A DNA stretch of 64,000 bases from Flavobacteria bacterium GWA2_35_26 (GCA_001800905.1 MGWH01000002.1:620001-684000), one strand, 5' to 3'; counted from the first letter of the stretch, positions 1-8,941 are shown. The notes: generated by a model from the sequence alone, not told the origin. Translations and numbers: made by a program.

Positions 1-195
1 TCTATGTACAAATACCTCTCCCGGCTTGGCGCCAATGATTTCATTAGCAGGAACTCTACTGTCTGAACAGCCTATCCACAATAAGGGAGGTGTTTGTCCT
101 TTGGCTAAATCTTCAAAATAATTGGGATCCAATTCTAATGATTCTTCTACCCACTTTTTATTATTATCTAGTATTTTTTTATAGAATTCTTTCAT
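1..195 (-). CDS. beta-class carbonic anhydrase, 3' end cut by window edge
   Basis: The first 65 residues of a beta-carbonic anhydrase, which interconverts CO2 and bicarbonate in the cytoplasm. The diagnostic zinc-binding and catalytic motif C-S-D-S-R is visible at about residues 43-47, followed by V-P-A-N-E, as in the family; the second zinc motif (HxxC) lies beyond the window. The start is the ATG at 193-195, and the frame runs open to base 1. The SulP transporter gene starts upstream on the same strand with only 45 bp between them, so the two are probably cotranscribed and work together in inorganic carbon handling. Family assignment is firm; the physiological role is inferred. Confidence 0.93.
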   Translation of the reverse strand, partial: MKEFYKKILDNNKKWVEESLELDPNYFEDLAKGQTPPLLWIGCSDSRVPANEIIGAKPGEVFVHR

Positions 196-240
196 TTTAA
201 TTTTATTTTAAAGGTATTAAACTTTTTCTGGTTGAAGTAT

Positions 241-1887
241 TTATTTTTGATCGAAATGTTTGACTTCTTTTTCAACCATAACCCTTTTCAATGCATCGTA
301 TTCATGAACGATAGTCACATGGTTGTCATCGCTATTCTCTAATTGGTATTCTTTTTTAAAACCTTTCAATTTCACTTTAATATGTTCCTCTTTGGCTCTA
401 ATGGATTTGAATTCATGGATCAAATCTAAAATATCATGCGCAATATAAATCGTGTCTTTAGCATCTATAATTACCTTAGAATTTCCAGGAATTGATTGTA
501 ATGTTTGCTTGATAGCTGCTTTATTCAAAAACGAAACTTCCTGAGCTAAATCGATATGAATTACATCACCATCAGCATATTCTTCTTTTCTAAAAATATA
601 GGCTCTTTTTAAATTTCCTTTTAAAATAAATACTACGCTAATGATCATTCCCAGCGCTACCCCTTTTAACAAGTCAGTAAATACTACCGCAATTAAAGTC
701 GCTATAAACGGAATAAACTGGTATTTTCCTTTGTGCCAAAAATGAATAAAAGTCGCTGGTTTTGCCAGTTTATACCCTACCAAAAGTAAAACAGCGGCCA
801 AGGTAGCTAAGGGTATTTTATTCAACAAAAACGGAATAGAAAGTACACTAATTAAAAGTAAAACACCATGGATTATTGCTGACATTTTTGTTTTGGCTCC
901 CGCATTATTATTCGCAGAAGAACGCACTACAACAGATGTCATTGGCAAACCACCCAAAAGCGAACTGACAATATTTCCAATACCTTGTGCCTTAAGCTCT
1001 ACATTGGTATTTGTATATCTTTTTTGAACATCCATTCTATCTGCAGCTTCAATACACAATAAAGTTTCAATAGAAGCTACAATTGCTATAGTAAGTCCAA
1101 CTACCCACACTTTTGGATTTATAAACCCATTGAAATTAGGAGTAACAATAATTTGCTTGAAATCCTCAAATGAAGAAGGAACAGGCAATGAGACCAAATG
1201 TTCTTTGGCAATAGCCAAACTACTTCCTGAACTTATAAAAAATTCATTCAAAACGATTCCAGCGATAACTGCCACTAAGGCTCCAGGAATTAATTTTAAT
1301 TTTTTAAGAAAGGAAATCTTATCCCAAGCGATCAAAATACCCAATGACAATATCGAAATCACGATCGAACCTAATTGCACATAATTAAAAATATGAAACA
1401 AAGAAGAAAAAGTATTACTCCCATCAGCCTGAATAAAAGATTGATCCCCTTCAAAATCACTATCAAAACCAACGGCATGAGGTAATTGTTTCATAATTAT
1501 AATGATCCCAATACCGGCTAACATTCCTTCAATAACATTGGTTGGAAAATAATTTGAAATCGTTCCGGCTTTCAAGAAACCAAGAGCCAACTGAAATAAA
1601 CCCGCTATAAAAACAGCGGTTAGAAATACGTCAAATGCTCCTAAATCAGTAATAGCGGTTAATACGATAGCGGTTAATCCCGCGGCAGGACCAGAAACAC
1701 TAATATGAGATTGACTAAGATAACCGACCACAATTCCTCCAATAACTCCGGAAATAATTCCAGAAAACAAAGGTGCTCCTGAAGCCATTGCAATTCCTAA
1801 ACACAAAGGTAGCGCCACCAAAAAAACCACTAAACCGGAAGCAAAATCAGATTTAAGGTTGGCAAAAATATTGTTATTTTTTGACAT
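241..1887 (-). CDS. SulP family inorganic anion transporter (probable bicarbonate/sulfate permease)
   Basis: A 548-residue inner-membrane protein with an N-terminal SulP transmembrane domain of about 11-12 hydrophobic segments (residues ~10-430) and a short C-terminal STAS-like cytoplasmic domain (~435-530). The N-terminus contains the family-typical stretch around V-A-L-P-L-C-L-G-I-A and the S-G-P-A-A-G-L motif. SulP members carry sulfate, bicarbonate or other anions, normally with Na+ or H+. The gene immediately precedes a beta-carbonic anhydrase on the same strand, a pairing that points to bicarbonate rather than sulfate, though the sequence alone does not prove the substrate. Confidence 0.9.
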   Translation of the reverse strand: MSKNNNIFANLKSDFASGLVVFLVALPLCLGIAMASGAPLFSGIISGVIGGIVVGYLSQSHISVSGPAAGLTAIVLTAITDLGAFDVFLTAVFIAGLFQLALGFLKAGTISNYFPTNVIEGMLAGIGIIIIMKQLPHAVGFDSDFEGDQSFIQADGSNTFSSLFHIFNYVQLGSIVISILSLGILIAWDKISFLKKLKLIPGALVAVIAGIVLNEFFISSGSSLAIAKEHLVSLPVPSSFEDFKQIIVTPNFNGFINPKVWVVGLTIAIVASIETLLCIEAADRMDVQKRYTNTNVELKAQGIGNIVSSLLGGLPMTSVVVRSSANNNAGAKTKMSAIIHGVLLLISVLSIPFLLNKIPLATLAAVLLLVGYKLAKPATFIHFWHKGKYQFIPFIATLIAVVFTDLLKGVALGMIISVVFILKGNLKRAYIFRKEEYADGDVIHIDLAQEVSFLNKAAIKQTLQSIPGNSKVIIDAKDTIYIAHDILDLIHEFKSIRAKEEHIKVKLKGFKKEYQLENSDDNHVTIVHEYDALKRVMVEKEVKHFDQK

Positions 1888-1977
1888 GATATTGAACTAA
1901 ATTATAGATAAAAACAAAGCACATATAAGAGTGCGTAAATTGATTTTAAAACAATACGCTTTAAAATGAAAGGTGTT

Positions 1978-2259
1978 TTAACTTAGTTCTGGTGGTGGTA
2001 TAAAAATTCCTAAAGAAATATCGCTGTGTTTTAATGTGTTCTTAGAAGATACAAATTCATTTGTTACAGATGGCAAATAGAGCCTATTCGGAATTTGTTC
2101 AAAATAAAAAACCAGCTTGATGTCTTTTTGGACCTGTTCTTCTTCCGAAAAATTGGACACTACCGAAATATCCCCATCATTTTCAATCGCACTTACAACA
2201 GTAGGTGTTATTAAAAATAAAACGAATAAAAAAAGTAATATACTGGCAAGTTTTTTCAT
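1978..2259 (-). CDS. small secreted protein of unknown function
   Basis: A 93-residue protein with a clear N-terminal signal peptide (K-K then a long Leu/Phe/Ile-rich core, probable cleavage near V-V-S-A at ~24). The remainder is polar and ends in a proline-rich tail, I-P-P-P-E-L-S. There is no lipobox and no domain I recognise. It lies 90 bp upstream of the SulP gene on the same strand, so it might be exported and cotranscribed with it, but no function follows from that. The coding call rests on the signal peptide and the codon pattern. Confidence 0.65.
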   Translation of the reverse strand: MKKLASILLFLFVLFLITPTVVSAIENDGDISVVSNFSEEEQVQKDIKLVFYFEQIPNRLYLPSVTNEFVSSKNTLKHSDISLGIFIPPPELS

Positions 2260-2349
2260 TAGAACAAAAATAGAATTAATCTTGTAGGATCAACATTAAT
2301 TTAATGAAAATTAACACTAATTTATTGATGTTTCGGGCTATTGGTGTCT

Positions 2350-3417
2350 CTATCTTTTTTTGGCAGCTCTGTCAATTGTAAATGAAAATTCAGAACCAAC
2401 GCCGTATTCACTTTCAACATATATTTTTTGTTTGTGTGCTTCGACAATATGTTTTACAATAGACAATCCTAAACCAGAACCTCCTTCTGAACGAGAACCA
2501 CTTTTATTTACCCTATAGAATCGTTCAAAAAGGCGAGGGATATTTTGTGACTCAATTCCTTCTCCATTATCAGTAATACGCACTAAGAATTTTTTACTTG
2601 TAAATCCAGTTACTGAAATCTCCGTTTCACCACCTTCTCTACCATATTTAATTGAGTTTACAATTAAATTGATAATCACTTGTTGCAATTTATCTTTATC
2701 GGCTGCCACCCACATTGGTTTATTATTATGTTCTATTACAAGTGTGATGTTCTTTTTAGTGGCTTTCATTTCTAACATGTCTACCACACTTTGAATCAAG
2801 TTGACAACATCAAATTCAGAAATTTCTAAATTCAACTCACCCGATTCCAATTTACTAATCATATCTAAATCTTCTACGATATAGATTAATCGTTCAACTC
2901 CTTTTTCAGCGCGATCCAAATACTTTTTTAGAATTGTTTTATCCGAAAAAGCGCCATCAGTAAGTGTAGACAAATACCCTTGAACCGTAAATAATGGTGT
3001 TTTTAATTCGTGGGAAACATTACCCAAAAATTCTCTACGGTATTGTTCTCTTATTTGCAACATTTCAATCTCCAATTTTTTATCCGAGGCAAATTTCTTT
3101 ACTTTTCTTGATAGCGTTTCCATATCGGTTGCTATAGGTTGACTTCCCATAGTAGATGATTCAAGTATTGCAACGTCATCATAAATTTGTTTAATCCTTC
3201 TGTAAATAAAACGTTCGATTCGGTATTGCAAAACCAAAAAAGAAAAAACAAATACGACAGTAAAATAGATCAAACCGTAAATAAGAACCGCATTTTTATC
3301 TTGCTGCAAGGTAAATCGCATTAAAATCATTCCCAAAAGTGTGGTAAACAAACTTATTAAGGAAGATGATTTAAGGGCAAATTGATAATTTTTCTTGAAA
3401 CTTTTTTTAACGGCCAT
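2350..3417 (-). CDS. phoR: PhoR-like sensor histidine kinase
   Basis: A 355-residue membrane kinase. Two transmembrane segments (~15-38 and 44-66) enclose almost no periplasmic loop, so it probably senses within the membrane or through partner proteins. The H-box is V-S-H-E-L-K-T-P-L with phospho-acceptor His136, followed by the ATPase domain: N-box N-L-I-V-N-S-I-K-Y, G1 D-N-G-E-G-I and G2 G-S-G-L-G-L-S. There is no PAS domain, unlike many PhoR proteins. It lies 68 bp downstream of the PhoB-like response regulator and is surely its partner. The kinase family is firm; the phosphate-specific role is inferred from the partner, from family resemblance and from Pho-box-like repeats next door. Confidence 0.85.
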   Translation of the reverse strand: MAVKKSFKKNYQFALKSSSLISLFTTLLGMILMRFTLQQDKNAVLIYGLIYFTVVFVFSFLVLQYRIERFIYRRIKQIYDDVAILESSTMGSQPIATDMETLSRKVKKFASDKKLEIEMLQIREQYRREFLGNVSHELKTPLFTVQGYLSTLTDGAFSDKTILKKYLDRAEKGVERLIYIVEDLDMISKLESGELNLEISEFDVVNLIQSVVDMLEMKATKKNITLVIEHNNKPMWVAADKDKLQQVIINLIVNSIKYGREGGETEISVTGFTSKKFLVRITDNGEGIESQNIPRLFERFYRVNKSGSRSEGGSGLGLSIVKHIVEAHKQKIYVESEYGVGSEFSFTIDRAAKKR

Positions 3418-3485
3418 AACTGTATTAAATAAAAAAACAACGCAATAAATGCGTTGTCTAAAGTACTACTTTTTTTAAAAAGTGA

Positions 3486-4169
3486 TTACACTTCTAATTT
3501 GTAACCAACTCCTTTGATAGTTTTGAAATAATCATCTCCTATTTTTTCTCTTAACTTTCTGATGTGAACGTCGATTGTTCTTCCTCCAACAATTACATCA
3601 TTCCCCCAAATTGTATCTAAAATTTCTTCTCTTTTAAATACTTTACCAGGTTTAGATGCTAGTAAATAGAACAATTCAAATTCTTTTCTTGGTAATGATA
3701 TTTCGATTCCATCTTTAATAATAATGTATTCTTCGCGATTGATTTCGATCCCGCCAACACTTAAAGTCCCCACATTTTTTTGTTGATCATTAAAACGTCG
3801 TAACAAAGCATTTACTTTACTTACCAATAATTTTGGCTTGATCGGTTTACTAATATAGTCATCAGCGCCTGCATCAAAACCAGCCACTTGGGTGTAATCT
3901 TCATTACGAGCAGTTAGAAAGGTAATAATTACATTAGGCAGTTCAGGTAATTTTCTAATAATTTCACAGGCCTCGATACCATCCATTTCAGGCATCATGA
4001 CATCCATAATAATTAAATCTGGCAAATCCGATTTGGCTTTAGCAACGGCTTCTTTTCCATTAGAAGCAGTACTAATTTGATATCCTTCTTGTGATAAATT
4101 ATACCCCACAATTTCTAAAATATCTGGTTCATCATCGACCAATAAGATTTTAGCTTTATTCTTTGCCAT
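3486..4169 (-). CDS. phoB: PhoB-like OmpR-family response regulator
   Basis: A 227-residue two-domain regulator. The receiver domain (1-120) has the acidic pair D-D at 12-13, phospho-acceptor Asp56 (I-I-M-D-V-M-M-P), Thr86 and Lys108. The C-terminal winged-helix domain (~135-227) ends with the typical R-T-I-D-V-H-I-R-K-L-R-E-K-I recognition region and K-G-V-G-Y-K-L. It resembles PhoB more than other OmpR members. The gene is divergent from a TonB-dependent receptor; the shared 202-bp region holds six 11-bp-phased heptamer repeats that would suit a PhoB-type head-to-tail binder. Orthology to E. coli PhoB is likely but not proven. Confidence 0.87.
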   Translation of the reverse strand: MAKNKAKILLVDDEPDILEIVGYNLSQEGYQISTASNGKEAVAKAKSDLPDLIIMDVMMPEMDGIEACEIIRKLPELPNVIITFLTARNEDYTQVAGFDAGADDYISKPIKPKLLVSKVNALLRRFNDQQKNVGTLSVGGIEINREEYIIIKDGIEISLPRKEFELFYLLASKPGKVFKREEILDTIWGNDVIVGGRTIDVHIRKLREKIGDDYFKTIKGVGYKLEV

Positions 4170-4272
4170 AGTTTCTTTTATTTGAATCTAAGTTATACTT
4201 ATTTAGATTAACAAGTTGTAAATATATAGAAATTTACACACCGAAAATCGAGTTAACCTAAATTTAATCTAG

Positions 4273-4334
4273 TAACAATTTGGTAATATTAAGTTATTCA
4301 AAATATAACAAAGTGATAACCTCGAAACAACATT
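4273..4334 (+). promoter_or_regulatory. candidate PhoB operator: six 11-bp-phased heptamer repeats
   Basis: Heptamers start at 4273 (TAACAAT), 4284 (TAATATT), 4295 (TATTCAA), 4306 (TAACAAA), 4317 (TAACCTC) and 4328 (CAACATT), each separated by 4 bp. A further pair in another register starts at 4254 (TAACCTA) and 4265 (TAATCTA). E. coli pho boxes have the same 7-4-7 geometry. The last repeat ends 7 bp before a -7-like element TTAATTTG at 4342-4349; there is no TTG at -33, as expected for an activator-dependent promoter. It could serve both the receptor gene and divergent phoB. The protein that binds is inferred. Confidence 0.55.
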
Positions 4335-4371
4335 GCCGCGGTTAATTTGCAGGAAAATTAAAACTATTAAA

Positions 4372-7134
4372 ATGAAATTAAAATTTGTATTAATTACATT
4401 ATTTATTTGTGCAATAAGTTTCGCACAAACCAAAGGTACAGTCACAGGTACACTTTTAGATAAAGAATCAAAAAACCAACCCCTTCCTTTTGCCAATGTG
4501 CTTATTAAAGGAACAACTATCGGAGTAAATACTGACATCGATGGAAAATACAGCATTAATCTTGCTGCTGGTAACTATACTATTCAATTTAGCTTTGTAG
4601 GCTATGAAAACATTGAAATGCCAATCACTGTAAAAGCGAATGAAACACTTGTTATTAATAAAACTTTAGGCTCTGGCAACTACACTTTAAAAGATGTTGT
4701 GGTTAAAGCGAAAGCAAATAGAGAAAAAGCCACAGCTTTACTTTTAGATCAAAAAAATGCAGCAGCAATAAAACAAAGTATTGGTGCACAAGAGCTTTCT
4801 GCAAAGGGTATTAGTGACGTTGAAGAAGGTTTAACAAAGATCACTGGTATTTCTAAAGTTGAATCAAAAGGGTTATTTATTAGAGGCTTAGAGGATCGAT
4901 ACAATAATTTACTTTTAAATAACTTAGCGGTACCGTCTAACAGTCCATTTAAAAAGATAATTCCATTAGATCAATTCCCAACAGATGTTGTTGGATTTAT
5001 GGATGTTTACAAAACATTTAATGCTAATCTATATGGTGATTTCGCAGGAGCGACTATTGACGTAACAACTTCTCAACCAACCGAAAGTCAAACTAAAATA
5101 TCATTTGGAACAGGTTTTACAACTAATAATAACTTAAGTGATTTTTTAATTTCAAGTGATGCAACTAATACAAATAGCTTCTTTGGATTTGGAGGTCAAG
5201 AAAGAACAATGCCTTCAGCTTATGGAACTAAACCATCAGCTAGAATAAGTAATGATTATCAATCTACTTGGAATGTAACTAAAAAACAAGCTCCTTTAAA
5301 TACAAGTTTTGGCGTTAGCCATACAGATAAATTCGAAATTGGTGACAATAAATTATATTACAATTTCGCTACTAATTTTGACAATAAATACCAAATTAGA
5401 GAAGGTGTTGATAGAACATTTTCTCAAGGACAAGGTATTTACGATAACAATTTAAATAGAGTACAATACAAATTTTCAACTCAATCTTCTGTATTATTTG
5501 GATTGCAATATAAATCAAGTCGTTTAAATTTATTTACTAATAGTTTGTATTTAAAATCAACCGAAAATAGTATCCAAGACCAATTGGGTTACACTAGAAC
5601 TGCAATTCAAAATCCAAATGAGTTTATCCGTTTGAACCAGTATGAAGAGTCACAATATTTCTCAAACCAATTGTTTGGAAATTATAAAATCACTGCTGAT
5701 GACAAACATTCTGTAAACGGAGGTATATCTTATACAAGAACTAATTACAATCAACCAGATAGAAAATTTGTTACTGGTAGAAAAATTAGTGAAACTCAAG
5801 TTGAAACTCAATATGGTGCTAACAATTTAATTCGTCAATTTTTCAACATCGACAATAATTTCCATTTATCAGGAAAACTAGAATACAACTTGAAATTTGG
5901 TAAAAACGAAGACAAACAAAATAAATTGTCTATTGGATACAATGGTTTTGCTGAATATATGATTTCTAAATTTAGATTTGCCTTTGGTAAACCAAACGGA
6001 GCTTCTATCCCAACTATTGTGAACATTAATGAAGTAGAGTCAACTATTCAAGCTGATGTAGCGAATAATAGAATGTTTTTTCAAGAAGAATCTTCAAGTG
6101 AATACAAAACAAAAGTTTTTCAAAGAGCTGATGGAATTTACACCAATTTGTTATTCCATTTAAATGATAAATTAGAAATCAACACTGGACTTAGAGCAGA
6201 AAATACAATTCGTGAATACAAATTCAGAACGATTTCTGATCCAATATCAAGCCCATACAGAAAAAAGACAGTTGAAAAATTATATATTTTACCCTCTTTA
6301 AATGTTAAATATGTAGCTTCAGAAAAAAGCAATATTCGTTTTACAGCTTCAAAAACGTATACTAAACCAGTTCTTTTTGAAAGTCTTGATATCAACTTAA
6401 TTAATGCAGATGGAACAACTGAAAGAGGGAATTCAGACCTAATCAACAGTGAAAATTATAATGCTGATTTAAAATTTGAAATTTTCCCAACTAGCAAAGA
6501 ATTATTTGCTGCTACAGTATTTGCCAAATATATTGACAATCCAATCGAAAGAACAGTGCTTTCAAGTGCTACAGGTAGTGGGCAAACTATAACTTACTTT
6601 AATAACAAAAGTGCTCAGTTATTTGGTGCTGAATTTGAGTTTTTAGTTCAATTATCACGTATTAATGATAATTTGAAAGGGTTCTCATTTGGATTTAATA
6701 CATCATTAATGTTTACAGAAGCAACAGTAAACAAAAATAGAAGTGGTTACTTCGATACTTTTGAAAAGAGAAAATTACAAGGAGCCTCTGATTGGTTAGT
6801 AAATTCAGACATTAAATATGAATTTAATTCAGGGGATGCATGGAAAAATACAGCTTCATTAGTATATAGTGTTTATGGAGAACGAATTTTTGCAGTTGGA
6901 ATTGCTGGATACGATCATATCTATGAAAAACCATTTCATAAATTAGATTTAGTTTGGAGTAGTGTTATCAATAAAAAATGGAATTTAAAATTCTCAGTAG
7001 ATAATATACTAGATCCTATTTACAAAAGAGAGTTAGGAACCAACAATAAGATTTCTATTGACGAAGCATCTTACTTGCTTCAATCATACCAAAGAGGAAT
7101 TGGGTTTTCAACTAACTTGACTTATTCTTTCTAA
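4372..7134 (+). CDS. TonB-dependent outer-membrane receptor with carboxypeptidase-like N-domain
   Basis: A 920-residue outer-membrane receptor. A signal peptide (1-19, ending S-F-A-Q) is followed by a carboxypeptidase-regulatory-like beta-sandwich (~20-105, with N-V-L-I-K-G-T-T-I-G-V and G-N-Y-T-I-Q-F-S-F-V-G-Y), a plug domain (~115-240, with I-R-G-L-E-D-R-Y-N-N) and a beta-barrel ending in aromatic F (T-Y-S-F). The start is ATG 4372; an in-frame upstream extension overlaps the promoter. No SusD-like partner follows; instead a beta-helix lipoprotein gene lies downstream with a similar operator array. The ligand is unknown. Position beside phoB and the repeats suggest induction under phosphate limitation, which is inference. 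Confidence 0.9.
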   Translation: MKLKFVLITLFICAISFAQTKGTVTGTLLDKESKNQPLPFANVLIKGTTIGVNTDIDGKYSINLAAGNYTIQFSFVGYENIEMPITVKANETLVINKTLGSGNYTLKDVVVKAKANREKATALLLDQKNAAAIKQSIGAQELSAKGISDVEEGLTKITGISKVESKGLFIRGLEDRYNNLLLNNLAVPSNSPFKKIIPLDQFPTDVVGFMDVYKTFNANLYGDFAGATIDVTTSQPTESQTKISFGTGFTTNNNLSDFLISSDATNTNSFFGFGGQERTMPSAYGTKPSARISNDYQSTWNVTKKQAPLNTSFGVSHTDKFEIGDNKLYYNFATNFDNKYQIREGVDRTFSQGQGIYDNNLNRVQYKFSTQSSVLFGLQYKSSRLNLFTNSLYLKSTENSIQDQLGYTRTAIQNPNEFIRLNQYEESQYFSNQLFGNYKITADDKHSVNGGISYTRTNYNQPDRKFVTGRKISETQVETQYGANNLIRQFFNIDNNFHLSGKLEYNLKFGKNEDKQNKLSIGYNGFAEYMISKFRFAFGKPNGASIPTIVNINEVESTIQADVANNRMFFQEESSSEYKTKVFQRADGIYTNLLFHLNDKLEINTGLRAENTIREYKFRTISDPISSPYRKKTVEKLYILPSLNVKYVASEKSNIRFTASKTYTKPVLFESLDINLINADGTTERGNSDLINSENYNADLKFEIFPTSKELFAATVFAKYIDNPIERTVLSSATGSGQTITYFNNKSAQLFGAEFEFLVQLSRINDNLKGFSFGFNTSLMFTEATVNKNRSGYFDTFEKRKLQGASDWLVNSDIKYEFNSGDAWKNTASLVYSVYGERIFAVGIAGYDHIYEKPFHKLDLVWSSVINKKWNLKFSVDNILDPIYKRELGTNNKISIDEASYLLQSYQRGIGFSTNLTYSF

Positions 7135-7141
7135 ACAAATT

Positions 7142-7168
7142 AAGAGCAGTTATTCACTGCTCTTTTTT
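7142..7168 (+). terminator. intrinsic terminator after the TonB-dependent receptor
   Basis: A stem of nine base pairs (AAGAGCAGT/ACTGCTCTT) with a TATTC loop is followed by a run of T. It separates the receptor from the next gene, which therefore needs its own promoter. Confidence 0.85.
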
Positions 7169-7181
7169 GTTTACAATTAAG

Positions 7182-7269
7182 TAACGTTCAGGAAACTATT
7201 AATTATTCAACGACTAACAATTTTATAACAATTACTATACATTAATAAAATACAAGTCAAATACATTTG
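7182..7269 (+). promoter_or_regulatory. promoter with 11-bp-phased Pho-box-like repeats
   Basis: Heptamers at 7182 (TAACGTT), 7204 (TATTCAA), 7215 (TAACAAT) and 7226 (TAACAAT) all lie on one 11-bp register; the last two form a perfect 7-4-7 direct repeat. A perfect -7 element TACATTTG sits at 7262-7269 and there is no TTG near -33. The repeats are in the same phase relative to the -7 element as in the receptor promoter upstream (offset 14 bp from a register position in both). This suggests one activator for both genes. Confidence 0.55.
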
Positions 7270-7299
7270 CCTTAATAATTTAAATAAACAAATTAAACA

Positions 7300-8475
7300 A
7301 TGAAAAAATTAATTTTAAGCTTATCAATTTTAGCTTTAACTTTTACAGGATGTTCAACAACTGATGATGAAGACACAACTCAAATTCCAGTAGTTGGAGA
7401 ATTAACAGGTTCTATCACTTCAAACAGAACTATTGCTTTTGGAAATTACACATTAAAAGGAATTGTAACTATTGAATCTGGAGTTACTGTAACTTTTGAC
7501 GCAGGGTCAACTATTACTGCAAATGCAGCTGATGGTGTGGATGCACTAGTAGTTAAAAATGGTGGTAAATTAATTATGAATGGTACCGCTGCTCAACCTA
7601 TTATTTTAACTGAACCTTCAGCAACTCCTGGAGCTTGGGGCGGAATTATCATGTATGGTGATGCACCAATAACTGGCGCTCCTGTAAATGGTGTTGCGGT
7701 TGCCTCTAAAAACTCTGAAGATGGTTTAAATTTATCATATGGTGGAACTAATGCAGCTCACAATGGCGGAACATTACGTTATGTAAGAGTAGAATACGCT
7801 GGAAAAAAAATTACTGATGGTACAAGTGAAATGAATGGATTTTCATTTTATTCTGTAGGATCTGGAACTGTTTTAGAGAATCTAGTTTCCTACAAAGGTG
7901 CTGATGATGGTTTTGAATTTTATGGTGGTACAGTGAGTGCTAAAAATTTAATTTCTTACGGAAATTTTGATGATTCTTTTGACTGGCAAGACGGTTGGAA
8001 AGGTGAAAACAATACCAATTGGTACGCTTACCAAGTGACAACAGGAAACTTTGGAATGGAAATTGAAGCTTCAAATAATAACAATGCTTTCTACCCAGTA
8101 GTTTCTAATATAACTTTAAAAAGAGCCGCTGGAACAGTTACAGAAGGAGGTTCATCTGCTGCTGAATATGATGCAATCCAGTTTAAAAAACACGGGAATG
8201 GTCATTTTTCAAATATTGTGATTTCTGGTTATACTACAACAGGAGCAACAGCAGTTCGTATTCAAGATGCTAATGCTAATACACAAGTAAATGAAGGTAA
8301 AATTAAATTAACTTCAGTTAAAAAAGATGATATTACATCTAAATTTGCAACTGTTGGAACAACAATTACAGTAAATTTTCTAGAAGCCAATTATACACTT
8401 AGCTCTTCAGCAACTGGTGCTAGTTTAACTGCAGGTGCTTGGGCAACAGTAAATGGTGTGAATTTAATTCAATAG
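7300..8475 (+). CDS. right-handed beta-helix lipoprotein
   Basis: A 391-residue exported lipoprotein: signal peptide with lipobox ending at Cys18 (L-T-F-T-G-C), a short acidic linker with D-D-E-D, then a repetitive domain rich in Gly, Asn and Thr with parallel beta-helix character. Recognisable segments are G-T-L-R-Y-V-R-V-E-Y-A-G (~160), G-A-D-D-G-F-E-F-Y-G-G and D-D-S-F-D-W-Q-D-G-W, as in a Bacteroidota/marine-bacteria family often encoded beside TonB-dependent receptors. The acidic clusters could bind cations. Function is unknown; it may be a surface-exposed partner of the receptor upstream, with which it shares a predicted operator type. Confidence 0.78.
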   Translation: MKKLILSLSILALTFTGCSTTDDEDTTQIPVVGELTGSITSNRTIAFGNYTLKGIVTIESGVTVTFDAGSTITANAADGVDALVVKNGGKLIMNGTAAQPIILTEPSATPGAWGGIIMYGDAPITGAPVNGVAVASKNSEDGLNLSYGGTNAAHNGGTLRYVRVEYAGKKITDGTSEMNGFSFYSVGSGTVLENLVSYKGADDGFEFYGGTVSAKNLISYGNFDDSFDWQDGWKGENNTNWYAYQVTTGNFGMEIEASNNNNAFYPVVSNITLKRAAGTVTEGGSSAAEYDAIQFKKHGNGHFSNIVISGYTTTGATAVRIQDANANTQVNEGKIKLTSVKKDDITSKFATVGTTITVNFLEANYTLSSSATGASLTAGAWATVNGVNLIQ

Positions 8476-8490
8476 GTTCTTCTATAAATT

Positions 8491-8529
8491 AAAAAACCCC
8501 TGTTAGGAATACCTAACAGGGGTTTTTCT
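8491..8529. terminator. bidirectional terminator between convergent genes
   Basis: A long, perfect stem (AAAAACCCCTGTTAGG and its complement) with an AAT-containing loop is flanked by A and T runs, so it can end transcription from both the beta-helix gene and the convergent MORN-type gene. Confidence 0.9.
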
Positions 8530-8546
8530 ATTAATCTACTACAAGA

Positions 8547-8891
8547 TTAATTTAAAGCAACTGTTCCTTTGCTCCATTTTTTAACTGATAAAATACTGTC
8601 TTTAGAGAAATCAACTTCAGAAAGTCCTTCATTGTTCCAGAAAAACCAGTTACCTACTTTTTTACCTTTTGCATATTCAGCAATTGCAATCTTTACACCA
8701 TTCTCATTGTAAGAAACCCATTTTCCTTCTAATTTACCATCAGCAAAAAATCCTTCTTGTTGGATTTCTCCGTTTTCGTGATAATATGTTGCTTTAACTA
8801 AACCGTTTACTTCTTCTAATTTAGGCTCTCTATTTTGTGCAAAAGTTACACTAGATACTACTAACACTGCGATCATCATAATTTTTTTCAT
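8547..8891 (-). CDS. secreted MORN/YwqK-type repeat protein
   Basis: A 114-residue protein with a signal peptide (M-K-K-I-M-M-I-A-V-L-V-V-S-S-V-T-F-A-Q) followed by about three MORN-like repeats of the Y-x-E-N-G-x-x-x-x-E-G-x-F/W type: Y-H-E-N-G-E-I-Q-Q-E-G-F-F, G-K-L-E-G-K-W-V-S-Y-N-E-N-G and K-G-K-K-V-G-N-W-F-F-W-N-N-E-G. Such proteins are often auto-annotated as YwqK family antitoxins, but nothing here resembles a toxin partner and the signal peptide argues for an envelope role. It lies in the possible Pho-linked cluster, convergent with the beta-helix lipoprotein. Confidence 0.75.
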   Translation of the reverse strand: MKKIMMIAVLVVSSVTFAQNREPKLEEVNGLVKATYYHENGEIQQEGFFADGKLEGKWVSYNENGVKIAIAEYAKGKKVGNWFFWNNEGLSEVDFSKDSILSVKKWSKGTVALN

Positions 8892-8941
8892 TTTGTTAGG
8901 TTTTAATTGTTAATAATTCGATAATAAATATAGACATTAAT

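Noticed and set aside
8547..8891. YwqK-type protein as the antitoxin of a toxin-antitoxin pair
   Set aside because: It has a signal peptide and no toxin-like neighbour; the name comes from MORN repeats only.
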